Shown: positions 24,778 to 33,155, numbered from the stretch's first letter. The stretch is 64,000 nt of DNA from Halarchaeum nitratireducens (GCF_014647155.1 NZ_BMOQ01000004.1:186001-250000); one strand, 5' to 3'. The notes: a model not told the origin generated them from the letters alone. Numbers and translations are program-made.

Positions 24778-25779
24778 TCAGAACCCGAGGTCGATGGGGA
24801 GCGCGCCCTTCGTGTATCCCTCGACGCGTCCGCTCGGACGCACGCGGAAGACCGCGGCGGGCCGGTGTTGGACGTCCGGCTCCGCCGCGAGGAGCGCGCG
24901 CCAGTCGTCGTCGGGGAAACTCGAACAGTCGACGAGGAGCGTTGCGCCGCCGCCGTGTTTCGCCAGCTGGCCGTCCGTCTTCGTCGCCACGGTGTCGCGG
25001 ATCGCGGCCGTCGGCGTCCCCGCGGAGCGCTCGTTCACCGGGAGCGGGCGCGTCACCTCGACGAGGTGGGCCGCCGATCCGTCGGGGCGCTCCGCGCGGA
25101 AGTCCAGCGAGTGACCGGTCGCCACCTCGATCTCCGGGGTGACGTCGTAGCCCGCCTCGTGGAGGAGCCACGCGGCGTCGAACTCGCCCATCGCGGCGCT
25201 CGTCCGCGTCAGATCGAGGTACTCGGAGGTGCCGAGCTTCCCCGCCATCACGTGCCGGTGCGGTTCGAGGATCCCGGTCTTCAGGAAGTCGTCGTAGAAC
25301 GCGAGCGCGTCGTCCCGGTCGGCGTCCGGGAAGCCCGCCGCGTGCTCGCGGAAGAACTCCCGGGAGGTCTCGCGGCCGTCCTTCGAGCAGAAGACCGGGA
25401 GGAAGAACCACGAGAGGTAGGTGTAGGGTTCGAGCCACGGGGCCTCGTCGTGGAGGCCGGCGAGGAACTCGCGTTGCGCCCACCGCGAGACGCCGTGCGG
25501 GGCCTCGTCGAACCCCTCCTTCTCCGTCCGCCAGAGCGCGCTCGGCGTCTCCGTGTTCCCCAGCCAGTACCCGCCGCTCCCGCTCTCGGCGTACGCGAAG
25601 AGCGCGACGTCGCCGTTGTCCATCTCGAAGCGCCGCGCCGCGTATCCCGACGGGGCGCGGTACCACGGCGACGTCGCCGTCGCGCCGATGTTCGCGTCGA
25701 GCGCCGCCAGCAGTTCGTCGCGGACCCGCCCCGCGCTCCACGTTTCGGTCGAACGCCTGAACCGGAGCGGTTGTGCCAC
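24778..25779 (-). CDS. DUF5784-type protein, possible nuclease-like fold
   Basis: A 333-residue haloarchaeal protein that I associate with DUF5784. The start MAQPLRFRRSTETWSAGRVRD, the middle SWFFLPVFCSKDGRE and the C-terminal part have no known function. In residues 216-271 the order Glu216, Asp226 (SLDFRAE), Glu241 (VEVTRP), Lys267 and Gln271 is reminiscent of PD-(D/E)XK nucleases, but the strict E-x-K is not present. Position upstream of the XPD-like helicase suggests a link to DNA metabolism; this is inference. Confidence 0.72.
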   Translation of the reverse strand: MAQPLRFRRSTETWSAGRVRDELLAALDANIGATATSPWYRAPSGYAARRFEMDNGDVALFAYAESGSGGYWLGNTETPSALWRTEKEGFDEAPHGVSRWAQREFLAGLHDEAPWLEPYTYLSWFFLPVFCSKDGRETSREFFREHAAGFPDADRDDALAFYDDFLKTGILEPHRHVMAGKLGTSEYLDLTRTSAAMGEFDAAWLLHEAGYDVTPEIEVATGHSLDFRAERPDGSAAHLVEVTRPLPVNERSAGTPTAAIRDTVATKTDGQLAKHGGGATLLVDCSSFPDDDWRALLAAEPDVQHRPAAVFRVRPSGRVEGYTKGALPIDLGF

Positions 25780-26002
25780 GACCGACGGTAGTCGATCTGT
25801 CCGTTTACGTCTTCCGTCGGTCGGTCTCAGGCCGGCGCGAGCGGCGGAGGGCGGGCCTCACCGAGCTTCGGGTACCGCGGCGGACGCCGGTCGGGTCGCG
25901 GATGCGGATCGATCGCCCGCCCCGCCGGACCGCCCGCATCGCTCGATCGCGGACCGCCGCGAGTGCGCTTCCCTTTTGCCGCCGCCGCCCCCAGACCGTG
26001 GC

Positions 26003-27385
26003 GTGCGCGACACCGTGAACGACCGCTGGCTCTACGCGTGGGCGGGTGCGAACGTCGCCGTCGGCGCGCTCTCGCTGCTCGTCCCGCTCTTCATCGTCGG
26101 CCTCGGCGGCACCGCCTTCGACCTCGGCCTCTGCTGGTTCGCCACCTCGATCGCCATGGTGCCGGGCGCGCTCGGCGTCGGCACGCTGGTGGATCGCACC
26201 GGCCGCCACCGCCCGTTCGCGCTCGCCGGCCTCGCCGGGATCGCGCTCGCCACGGCGATCCTCCCGTTCCTCGACACCGTGGCCGCCGTGATCCTCGTCG
26301 ACGCCGCCCTCTGGCTCTGCGTCGCCAGCGCCACTCCGGTGTTCACGACGCTCGTTCTCGCCGACGCGCCCGAACGCGAGTGGAACGGTCGCATCGCGCG
26401 TCTCAACCGCTATCAGGGGTACGGGTGGGCCGGCGGCCTCGTCCTCGGTGCGCTCTGGACGCGCCTCGCCAGCGGCGCGCTCGCCCCGCTCGCGTCCTCG
26501 TCGCTCGCCCTCCCCGGCGGCGTCGCCCTCGGACCGGTTACCCTGCCCGTCCAACGCTCGCTGTTCCTCGTCTGCGTCGCCCTCCTCACCGGCGCGACGC
26601 TCGCGGCCGCGCGGTGGCTCCCGACCAGCGACGCCGCGCCGAGCGCGAGCGCGCTCTCGCGCCGCCCGCGCCTCCTCGGCACCGCCCGCGGGGCGCTCAG
26701 CCCGCTTCTCCCGGGGCGACTCGTCTCGCTCGCGCGGACGTCGAACCCCCGCGCGCTCCTCCGCGGCGTCCGCCGCCCCCTCGCCGTCTACCTCGTCGCC
26801 GTCTCCGTCTTCTTCGCGGGGTTCAGCGTCTTCAGCGCGCCCCTCCCCGACTTCCTCGCGGGCGTCGGCTTCGGCGACGACGCCGTCTACGCCCTCTACG
26901 TCGTCTCCAGCCTCTCCTCGGCCGCGTTCTACGTCGGCGCGGGCGCGCTCGCTGACCGCTACGATCTCCGCCGCCTCCAGACGGGCGCACTGGGCTTCCG
27001 CGCGCTCGCGTTCCCCGCGGTCGCCGCCGCGGCCTCCGTGCTCGGCGCGCCCTCCGTCCCCAGCCTCGTCGGCGTCGCCGCCCTCAACGTCGTCGTCGGC
27101 CTCTCATGGGCCGTCGTCGCCGTCACCGCGAACACGCTCGTCGCGCGCTACGCCGCCCCCGACCGGCGCGGCGCGGCGCTCGGGCTCTACACCGCGCTCT
27201 CCTCGGGCGCCGGCGGCGTCGGCGGCCTCGTCGGCGGCTGGCTCGCCGCCCGCACCGACTACCTCCTCACCTTCGGCGTCGCCGGCGGCCTCGTCGTCCT
27301 CGGCGGCCTCGTCGTCTTCGCGCTCGGCTGGCTCGCGGACACGGGCCGCGTCGCGGGCGCGGCCGGCGCGGCGAACGCCGACTGA
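26003..27385 (+). CDS. Major facilitator superfamily transporter
   Basis: A 460-residue protein with about twelve hydrophobic helices. LVDRTGRHRPFALAG near residue 65 is the loop 2-3 motif of the family, and a long hydrophilic loop (residues about 205-255) separates the two halves. LADRYDLRRLQTGALG is the equivalent motif in the second half. Substrate unknown. The start is probably GTG 26003 (MRDTVNDRWLYAW) or GTG 26015; the preceding 220 bp to the DUF5784 gene contain no gene. Confidence 0.82.
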   Translation: MRDTVNDRWLYAWAGANVAVGALSLLVPLFIVGLGGTAFDLGLCWFATSIAMVPGALGVGTLVDRTGRHRPFALAGLAGIALATAILPFLDTVAAVILVDAALWLCVASATPVFTTLVLADAPEREWNGRIARLNRYQGYGWAGGLVLGALWTRLASGALAPLASSSLALPGGVALGPVTLPVQRSLFLVCVALLTGATLAAARWLPTSDAAPSASALSRRPRLLGTARGALSPLLPGRLVSLARTSNPRALLRGVRRPLAVYLVAVSVFFAGFSVFSAPLPDFLAGVGFGDDAVYALYVVSSLSSAAFYVGAGALADRYDLRRLQTGALGFRALAFPAVAAAASVLGAPSVPSLVGVAALNVVVGLSWAVVAVTANTLVARYAAPDRRGAALGLYTALSSGAGGVGGLVGGWLAARTDYLLTFGVAGGLVVLGGLVVFALGWLADTGRVAGAAGAANAD

Positions 27386-27433
27386 CCCCGGACGCGGGGA
27401 TGGGCTTTTCTTCGCCCCCGACGACGGGACAGT

Positions 27434-28951
27434 ATGGCACCGCACGGCCACTACGTCGACGGCGACTGGCGCACCGGACAGGGAACCGCGACCTTCGAGA
27501 GCCGCTCGCCGGCGACGCGCGAGCGTCTCGGCGAGTTCGCCCGCGGGACGCCCGCGGACGTCGAGGAGGCCGTCGCGGCCGCGGAGGCCGCTCAGGACGA
27601 GTGGCGCGCGCTCTCCTACATCGACCGCGCGGAGTTCCTCTGGGAGATCTATCACGAGCTCAGAGACCGACACGACGAGCTCGGCGCGGTCGTCTCGCGG
27701 GAGTGCGGAAAGGAGATCAGCGAGGGGAAGGCCGACGTCACGGAGGCGTGGCACATGGTCGAGTGGGCGGCCGGGAACGCCCGCCACCCGCACGGCGACG
27801 TCGTCCCGAGCGAGATCGCCGCGAAGGACGCCTACATGCGCCGCAAACCCCGCGGCGTCGTGGGCTGTATCACCCCGTGGAACTTCCCCGTCGCCATCCC
27901 CTTCTGGCACATGGCGCTCGCGCTCGTCGAGGGGAACACGGTGGTGTGGAAGCCCGCCGAGCAGACGCCCTACTGCGCGCAGATCGTCGCCGAGATGTTC
28001 GACGACACCGGGATCCCCGACGGCGTCTTCAACATGGTGCAGGGGTACGGCGACGCCGGGAACGCCGTCGTCGAGAACGACGCCGTCGACACCGTGCTCT
28101 TCACCGGGAGCGCCGAGGTGGGACACTCCATCGCGGAGAAACTCGGGGGCGTCCCCGGGCGCGACGTCGTCCTCGAGATGGGCGGGAAGAACGCCGTCGT
28201 CGTCACCGAGGAAGCCGACCTCGACATCGCCGTCCACGCCGCCGTGATGAGCGCGTTCAAGACGACCGGCCAGCGCTGCGTCTCCGCCGAACGGCTCGTC
28301 GTCCACGAGGACGTCTACGACGACTTCAAAGCGCGCTTCGTCGACCTCGCCGCGGACGTCGCCGTCGGCGATCCGCTCGACGAGCGCACCTTCATGGGCC
28401 CGCTCGCCGACGCCGATCAGGTCGAGAAGTTCCGCGAGTACAACGCGCTCGCCCGCGAGGAGGGCGTGGACGTCCTCGTCGACCGCGCGGAGCTCGCCGA
28501 CGGCGAGATCCCCGACGGCCACGAGGACGGTTTCTGGGTCGGGCCGTTCGTCTACGAGACCGACTACGACCCCGACCTGCGCTGCATCCGCGAGGAGGTC
28601 TTCGGCCCGCACGTCGCGCTCATCCCCTACGCGGGCGGCATCGAGCGCGCCGTCGAGATCCACAACGCCGTCGATTACGGTCTCGCGGGGGCCGTCATCA
28701 GCGAGGACTACCGACAGCTCAACTACTACCGCGACCACGCCGAGGTCGGCCTCTCCTACGGCAACCTCCCCTGTATCGGCGCGGAGGTCCACCTCCCCTT
28801 CGGCGGCGTGAAGAAGTCCGGCCACGGCCCCGCGTCGGCGCGCGAAGCCATCGAGGCCGTCACCGAGCGCACCGCGTGGACGCTCAACAACGCGACGGAG
28901 ATCGAGATGGCTCAGGGGCTCTCCGCGACCCTCTCGACCGACGACGGGTAG
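27434..28951 (+). CDS. Aldehyde dehydrogenase, probable 1-pyrroline-5-carboxylate dehydrogenase
   Basis: A 505-residue NAD(P)-dependent aldehyde dehydrogenase. Motifs are ITPWNFPVAIP near residue 150, KPAEQTPYCA near 176, FTGSAEVGH near 224, LEMGGKNAVVV near 248 (general base Glu) and GQRCVSAERL with nucleophile Cys282. EEVFGPHVALI is near the end. The family alone does not fix the substrate. The neighbouring convergent proline dehydrogenase makes glutamate-semialdehyde oxidation, the second step of proline catabolism, the most likely role. Confidence 0.85.
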   Translation: MAPHGHYVDGDWRTGQGTATFESRSPATRERLGEFARGTPADVEEAVAAAEAAQDEWRALSYIDRAEFLWEIYHELRDRHDELGAVVSRECGKEISEGKADVTEAWHMVEWAAGNARHPHGDVVPSEIAAKDAYMRRKPRGVVGCITPWNFPVAIPFWHMALALVEGNTVVWKPAEQTPYCAQIVAEMFDDTGIPDGVFNMVQGYGDAGNAVVENDAVDTVLFTGSAEVGHSIAEKLGGVPGRDVVLEMGGKNAVVVTEEADLDIAVHAAVMSAFKTTGQRCVSAERLVVHEDVYDDFKARFVDLAADVAVGDPLDERTFMGPLADADQVEKFREYNALAREEGVDVLVDRAELADGEIPDGHEDGFWVGPFVYETDYDPDLRCIREEVFGPHVALIPYAGGIERAVEIHNAVDYGLAGAVISEDYRQLNYYRDHAEVGLSYGNLPCIGAEVHLPFGGVKKSGHGPASAREAIEAVTERTAWTLNNATEIEMAQGLSATLSTDDG

Positions 28952-28954
28952 CGC

Positions 28955-29791
28955 TCAGGAGAGCACGGCGCGCGCGGCGAACACGAGGTTCTCGCGGCGC
29001 TCCGCGACGCGCCGGTAGAAGTACTGGAGCCACTTCCCGCCGTAGGGCACGTACTGCGCCACCGCGTACTCCTCGGCGAGCGCGAACTGGGCGTCCTCAC
29101 GGACCCCCATCAGCATCTGGAACTCGAAGTCCGTCCCGTGCTCGGCGGCGAGCGTCTTCGCGTGGTCGATCATCGCGGGGTCGTGGCTCCCGACCGCCAC
29201 CTCGCCGTCGTCGTAGTGTGCGAAGAGGTAGTCGAGGCCCGCCCGGTACTGCTCGTTCACGGCCGCCTTGTCCGTGTACGCGACGGACGCCGGTTCGTCG
29301 TACGCGCCCTTGACGAGCCGGACCGCCGCGGGGACGTCCGCGAGGCGTTCGAGGTCGCCCGCCGTGCGACGGAGGTTCGCCTGCAGCGCGACGCCGACCC
29401 GTCCCGGGTGCGTCTCCGCGGCGCGTTCGACGACGTCCAGCGTCACGTCCGTCGTCGCGTGATCCTCCATGTCGACCCAACAGAAGACGTCGCTGTCGGC
29501 CGCGGCGTCGACGATCCGCAGGAGGTTCTCTCTGAAGACGTCCTCGCTGACGCTCACCCCGATCTGGCTCGGCTTCACCGAGACGCGGGCGTCGAGGTCC
29601 GTCGTGGCGATGTCCGCGAGCAGGGAGACGTAGGCGCCCGCATCCACGTCCGCGTCGCGGCGATCGCGGTAGTGCTCGCCGAGGAGGTTCAGGATCGCGT
29701 TTACGCCGCCGTCGTCGAGCGACGCGGCGTGCGCGAGCGCGGTCGCTGGTGACTCGCCCGCGACGAACCGGTCCGCGATTGGCGGGATCAT
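28955..29791 (-). CDS. Proline dehydrogenase
   Basis: A 278-residue FAD-dependent TIM barrel of the monofunctional PRODH type. Motifs are SVKPSQIGVSVSEDVF near residue 77, FCWVDMEDHATTDVTLD near 104, VALQANLRRT near 135 and RLVKGAYDEP near 157. VGSHDPAMID and FEFQMLMGVREDAQ follow, with the C-terminal YGGKWLQYFYRRVAER. It oxidises proline to pyrroline-5-carboxylate at the membrane. The start is ATG 29791. The gene is convergent with the aldehyde dehydrogenase, 3 bp apart. Confidence 0.93.
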   Translation of the reverse strand: MIPPIADRFVAGESPATALAHAASLDDGGVNAILNLLGEHYRDRRDADVDAGAYVSLLADIATTDLDARVSVKPSQIGVSVSEDVFRENLLRIVDAAADSDVFCWVDMEDHATTDVTLDVVERAAETHPGRVGVALQANLRRTAGDLERLADVPAAVRLVKGAYDEPASVAYTDKAAVNEQYRAGLDYLFAHYDDGEVAVGSHDPAMIDHAKTLAAEHGTDFEFQMLMGVREDAQFALAEEYAVAQYVPYGGKWLQYFYRRVAERRENLVFAARAVLS

Positions 29792-30092
29792 GTCGCACTC
29801 TTGGTCGCTCGCGGGGATAAACGCACCTCCGGTTCGGAGGCGGCGCGATCCCGACTGCGCCGCTCGCGCTCGGAGCGTCGCCGAGACGGTGCACACAACG
29901 GTCGACAGGGCGGGCCAGCGGCGATCGCTGTCGGAACCCCCTCCCGATGAGAGAAGACCAGCGCTCGGGCTGACCCGCGGGTCTCCTGCTCCCCGACGAC
30001 GCTCGTGCCGTCACGGGGAGACACCGTAGGAAAAACCGACGGTCCTTTCGCTGGCGGACGTCTCAGGAGTGGACCCTAAGCACTCGGTCGGA
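29792..30092. other. Gene-free stretch between proline dehydrogenase and tRNA-Thr
   Basis: About 300 bp with no open frame of haloarchaeal composition; the frames present are Arg/Ser-rich and not acidic. It holds the proline dehydrogenase promoter on the left. I see no further structure that I can name. Confidence 0.5.
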
Positions 30093-30166
30093 AGCCAAGG
30101 GAGGGATTTGAACCCCCGAATTCTCGATTACAAATCGAGTGCTTGAACCGCCCAAGCTCCCTTGGC
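30093..30166 (-). tRNA. tRNA-Thr (anticodon UGU)
   Basis: On the minus strand GCCAAGG pairs with CCTTGGC, with discriminator T. The anticodon stem CTCGA/TCGAG encloses TTTGTAA, giving anticodon UGU. The T-arm reads GGGGGTTCAAATCCC. The gene is 74 nt with no intron and no encoded CCA. Confidence 0.95.
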
Positions 30167-30171
30167 GCGTC

Positions 30172-30690
30172 TCAGCGTTCGTCGCCCTCCTTTGTGTGCG
30201 TGTCGCTTTCCCCCGGCTTCTCCAGCACGCAGCGCTGTGGCCGATAGCCGCGGTCCTCGTAGAGGGCCCGCGCACGCTCGTTGTCGGCCATCACGGCGAT
30301 CGAGAGGACGTCGACCCCGGCGTCACGGAGCGTGGCCTCAGCCGCGTCGAGCAGCGCGCTCCCGATCCCGCGATCGCGATGTGCGGGGTCGACGTAGACG
30401 TTGTCGACCACGCCGCGTGAGACGTCCTCCTCGTAGAGGCCGCTCTCGGGGTGGAACATGACGAACCCGACCGGCGTCCCGGCCTCGGTGCGTCGCGCGA
30501 CGAGCACCCGATCGGTCGCCACGTACTGCGAGAGGACGTCACGGGCGGTCGTGCGGTTCTCGGCCGCGAGGAGATGCGTGCCGTGCGCGCGCTGGTCGGC
30601 GACGAGCGCGACCCAGAGGTCGACGAGCGTCTCGAGGTCGTCCATCGTCCCCGCCTCGATCACCACGCCGTCCGGTGCGCGTCGCGCCAT
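30172..30690 (-). CDS. GNAT family N-acetyltransferase
   Basis: A 172-residue protein with the GNAT fold. The acetyl-CoA site is DPAHRDRGIGSALLDAAEATLRD near residue 101, preceded by the strand VDNVYVD and followed by NERARALYEDRGYRPQR. The substrate cannot be read. The last residues are charged (DTHTKEGDER). The gene lies 5 bp upstream of tRNA-Thr on the same strand and may share a transcript with it. Confidence 0.88.
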   Translation of the reverse strand: MARRAPDGVVIEAGTMDDLETLVDLWVALVADQRAHGTHLLAAENRTTARDVLSQYVATDRVLVARRTEAGTPVGFVMFHPESGLYEEDVSRGVVDNVYVDPAHRDRGIGSALLDAAEATLRDAGVDVLSIAVMADNERARALYEDRGYRPQRCVLEKPGESDTHTKEGDER

Positions 30691-30736
30691 CGCCGAAATC
30701 GACGAGCGCGTCGGCCTTAGGGCCGTCGCCTCCGCC

Positions 30737-31063
30737 TCACTCGCCGGTCGGGCGGTAGTCCCAGAGGTCGCCGTCGCGCATCCCCTGACCGACCTGCCTC
30801 CAGAAGTCGACCTTATCGGAGTACTCGTCGGCCTCGACGTGCTCGAAGATGTCCGCGACGGAGACGACCTTCCGGTAGTTGATCCGGACGGGATCGTCGC
30901 CGTACTCCGCGACGAACGCTTCCTTTTCGAGGGGGAAGTCCTCGTCCTCGTCGACCTTCTTCGAGAGGACGGCCATCCCGTACTTGCGCCCGCCCTCGCT
31001 CCCCTCCTCGCCGTCGGGGTCGTGGGGCCAGTCGCGGCCCGACTCGTCGTACATGTCCTCCAT
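30737..31063 (-). CDS. Haloarchaeal DUF5785-type protein
   Basis: A 108-residue acidic protein with conserved DWPHDPDGEEGSEG and RKYGMAVLSKKVDEDEDFPLE. VRINYRKVVSVADIFEHVE and a C-terminal GDLWDYRP follow. It matches a small haloarchaea-specific family that I remember as DUF5785. No catalytic motif is visible; its charged composition suggests a cytoplasmic adaptor. The start is ATG 31063; the upstream frame is basic. Confidence 0.8.
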   Translation of the reverse strand: MEDMYDESGRDWPHDPDGEEGSEGGRKYGMAVLSKKVDEDEDFPLEKEAFVAEYGDDPVRINYRKVVSVADIFEHVEADEYSDKVDFWRQVGQGMRDGDLWDYRPTGE

Positions 31064-31185
31064 ACACGGACGTGCGGTAGGGGTACCCAAAACGGTTACT
31101 CTCCACGCGCGCGTCGGCGTCGTGCTCACGTCCGCGCGCTCGCCTCGGACCGCCGTGCACGTCTCGTCTCGGTTCGATCGGCAGA

Positions 31186-31210
31186 AACGGCGAGACCGGG
31201 GTTCGAACTG
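31186..31210 (-). repeat. Degenerate copy of tRNA-Ser 3' end
   Basis: On the minus strand this reads GTTCGAACCCCGGTCTCGCCGTT, compared with GTTCGAATCCCAGCCTCGCCGTT at the 3' end of tRNA-Ser (31279-31301), a match of 19 of 23. It lies about 95 bp downstream of the tRNA in the tRNA direction. No 5' half is present. As with tRNA-Leu, this resembles an attachment-site remnant or a decayed tandem tRNA. Confidence 0.6.
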
Positions 31211-31212
31211 GA

Positions 31213-31233
31213 CGAGACGGGTCGCCCGTCTCG
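31213..31233. repeat. Perfect 9-bp hairpin between tRNA-Ser and its partial copy
   Basis: CGAGACGGG, then TCG, then CCCGTCTCG form a perfect inverted repeat with a 3-nt loop. It starts 3 bp after the partial tRNA-Ser copy. It could be a transcription terminator for tRNA-Ser, a recombination feature, or both. Confidence 0.55.
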
Positions 31234-31280
31234 TATGCTCGCACCCAGCACGCCGGGCGTCTCACTCCGCTCGACAGCAA

Positions 31281-31363
31281 CGGCGAGGCTGGGATTCGAA
31301 CCCAGGAGGCTGAATGCCACCGGTTTTCAAGACCGGCGCGATAGGCCGCTCCGCCACCTCGCC
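31281..31363 (-). tRNA. tRNA-Ser (anticodon UGA)
   Basis: On the minus strand GGCGAGG pairs with CCTCGCC, with discriminator G as expected for archaeal tRNA-Ser. The anticodon stem CCGGT/ACCGG encloses CTTGAAA, giving anticodon UGA. A long variable arm (class II) precedes the T-arm GGGTTCGAATCCC. The gene is 83 nt with no intron and no encoded CCA. Confidence 0.95.
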
Positions 31364-31442
31364 GCGCAGCGTGTCGTTGTCGCTGGTCCCGTATGCGGCT
31401 TTCGGCATCGATCCGTGCCGGCCGTGGTCGTCGTCCCCGCGG

Positions 31443-31955
31443 CTACGCTTCGTCGGCGTCGTTCTCGGCCGGGGCGACGCGTTCGAGCGTCTCGACGAAG
31501 GTCTGTCGCCGGATGGGCTTCGTGAGATAGCCGTCGACGTCGTCCTCGCTCAGGACGGTGTCCTGCTCGTACGCGCTCACGACGAGGACTCGGCCGTCGA
31601 AGTCGGTCTCGTGGAGTCGTTCGACGATTTCGGGGCCCGTGAGGTCGGGCATCCGGCGATCGAGGACGAGCACGTCGACGTCGGCGTCGAGGGCGTGCAA
31701 CGCCGCCTCACCGTCCGCGGCCGTCCGGCAGTCCCACCGATCCCCCGAGAGCCAGAGCCGGAACGTCTCGCGGAGCTCGTCGTCGTCGTCGGCGAGCAAC
31801 ACGGTGTCGGTCCGGTCGACGCCGGCGTCCGACTCGGCGTCGGAGATCGGCGCGAGGAACTCCTCGCCGGCGCCGCACACCTGGCAGGTCGCGTCGGATC
31901 GCAGGATCGAGAAGTTCTGCGCTGTCGAACACGCCTCACAGATCATCAACGCCAT
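31443..31955 (-). CDS. Zinc-ribbon receiver-domain protein
   Basis: A 170-residue protein. Residues 1-30 form a zinc ribbon (Cys6, Cys9, Cys24, Cys27). After a short linker, residues 51-165 form a response-regulator receiver with acidic pocket DDDDE near 56, phosphoacceptor Asp99 (VLDRRMPD), a Ser in VVSAYEQD and Lys in YLTKPIR. There is no classical DNA-binding output domain, so the ribbon may be the output. No histidine kinase gene is adjacent. The start is ATG 31955 (MALMICEACS). Confidence 0.82.
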   Translation of the reverse strand: MALMICEACSTAQNFSILRSDATCQVCGAGEEFLAPISDAESDAGVDRTDTVLLADDDDELRETFRLWLSGDRWDCRTAADGEAALHALDADVDVLVLDRRMPDLTGPEIVERLHETDFDGRVLVVSAYEQDTVLSEDDVDGYLTKPIRRQTFVETLERVAPAENDADEA

Positions 31956-32123
31956 CGAGTCGCTCCTCCGGGCGCTCCTCGGACGCCCACGGTTCGGGAC
32001 ATATGCGCGTACTGATACAGTGGCGGTGGCCTCCCTAACCGTTTCGGTCACACCGACTCGCCGGGCCGTCGGTGGCGCCTCCCGCCAGCGCGGGCGTTCA
32101 CGCGGGGCGTCGGTGACGGTCGC

Positions 32124-32264
32124 TCAGAGGTCGCGCGAGCGCGAGAGACTCCGGAGCGGACCGCCGCAGCCCTCACAGACCCGGGTCGCCGGGGCGACGA
32201 CGCGCGCCCCACAGCGGAGGCACTCGTACGTTTCGCTGTCTTCCGTCTCCACGACTGGTCGCAT
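32124..32264 (-). CDS. 46-residue rubrerythrin-like zinc microprotein
   Basis: A small gene, easily missed because of its length. The translated protein starts MRPVVETEDSETYECLRCG and contains CLRC and CEGC, two knuckles spaced 15 residues apart, ending RSLSRSRDL. This is the composition of the haloarchaeal rubrerythrin-like domain proteins of 40-50 residues. Support comes from the paired cysteines, a TATA-like element 24-31 bp upstream and a clean ATG. It lies 168 bp upstream of the receiver gene on the same strand. Confidence 0.75.
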   Translation of the reverse strand: MRPVVETEDSETYECLRCGARVVAPATRVCEGCGGPLRSLSRSRDL

Positions 32265-32287
32265 GTCTATTGTTAACACGCTACCAA

Positions 32288-32295
32288 ACATAAGC
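32288..32295 (-). promoter_or_regulatory. TATA-like element for the zinc microprotein
   Basis: On the minus strand GCTTATGT lies 24-31 bp before ATG 32264 within an AT-rich stretch (TTAACAATAGAC follows). The spacing fits a leaderless transcript. Confidence 0.45.
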
Positions 32296-32310
32296 GTTTC
32301 TCCGACGCCG

Positions 32311-33072
32311 TCACGTTCGAACGAGCGTCCGCTCTCCGCCCCGGTCAGCGACGCGTACTGGAAGATCGTCGAGGAACGCGGCCGTGTGTGCCGGGACCGA
32401 CCGCCCGGCGCGGCGGCGCGCCGCGATCCGGGGGAGGAGCGTGCGCAGATCCGCGCCCGTCCGCACCGCCGTCGACGGCGGGATGAAGTCCACGTCGCAG
32501 TCGGCGTCGCGCGCTCGCGCCGTCAGCGTCTCCAACTCCGGGGTGGCGTACGCCCCCGCGAAGTCGATCGGCTCACCGAACGCCGCGTAGTGGACGCGGC
32601 CGTCCGCCGCCGGCCCGAGCACTACGTCGCGACGTCGCAGTTTCATCGCCGCCGCGTCGAGCGCCGAGCGATCGAGCAGCGGCGCGACCGGCTCCGCGAC
32701 CGCGACCGACGACCGCGCCTCCGTCTCCAAGAGGTGCGTCACCGTGTTCCCCACCCGTGCGTCGTAGCTCGACCCCACCTGGATCTCGAAGCGCGTTCCG
32801 TCCAGTTCGTCCCCGTCGAGCGCCTCGGCGACGAGTGCGCGCACCGCGTCCTCGCTGGTCCGCTCGCGCACGGCCGGCTCCGGCAGGAGGTCGTCCGGCC
32901 GGTAGTTCACGAGCACGTCGCCGCCGCTCTCCATGCCGGCGCGCAGGAGGTCCTTCGTCATCGCGCGGTAGAGGTCGACGACCTCCGCGGGCGTCAGCGG
33001 CGACGTGTCGGCCAACCGCGGGAGGACGAGTCCCTCGCGGGGCGGGTCGATCATGGCGACGAGGAGCGTCAT
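32311..33072 (-). CDS. DUF2064-like, glycosyltransferase-related protein
   Basis: A 253-residue protein. PREGLVLPRLADTSPLTPAEV near the start, DLYRAMTKDLLRAG, and VVLGPAADGRVHYAAFGEPIDF near residue 160 followed by YATPELETLTARARD follow the plan of DUF2064, a family with a nucleotide-sugar transferase fold. The usual Asp-Gly-Gly-Tyr is altered to Asp-Gly-Arg-Val, so catalytic competence is uncertain. The start is ATG 33072. Confidence 0.7.
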   Translation of the reverse strand: MTLLVAMIDPPREGLVLPRLADTSPLTPAEVVDLYRAMTKDLLRAGMESGGDVLVNYRPDDLLPEPAVRERTSEDAVRALVAEALDGDELDGTRFEIQVGSSYDARVGNTVTHLLETEARSSVAVAEPVAPLLDRSALDAAAMKLRRRDVVLGPAADGRVHYAAFGEPIDFAGAYATPELETLTARARDADCDVDFIPPSTAVRTGADLRTLLPRIAARRRAGRSVPAHTAAFLDDLPVRVADRGGERTLVRT

Positions 33073-33155
33073 AGCCCCTGATCCGCGTGCGCCGCCCTTC
33101 AACCCCCGCGTTCGCGGCCCGCGATTCGCCGACCCGTCCCCGTTCGGTGAGCGCC

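Noticed and set aside
29788-30024. Short minus-strand frame in the gap before tRNA-Thr
   Set aside because: Basic, Ser/Arg-rich composition and no start context; treated as non-coding.
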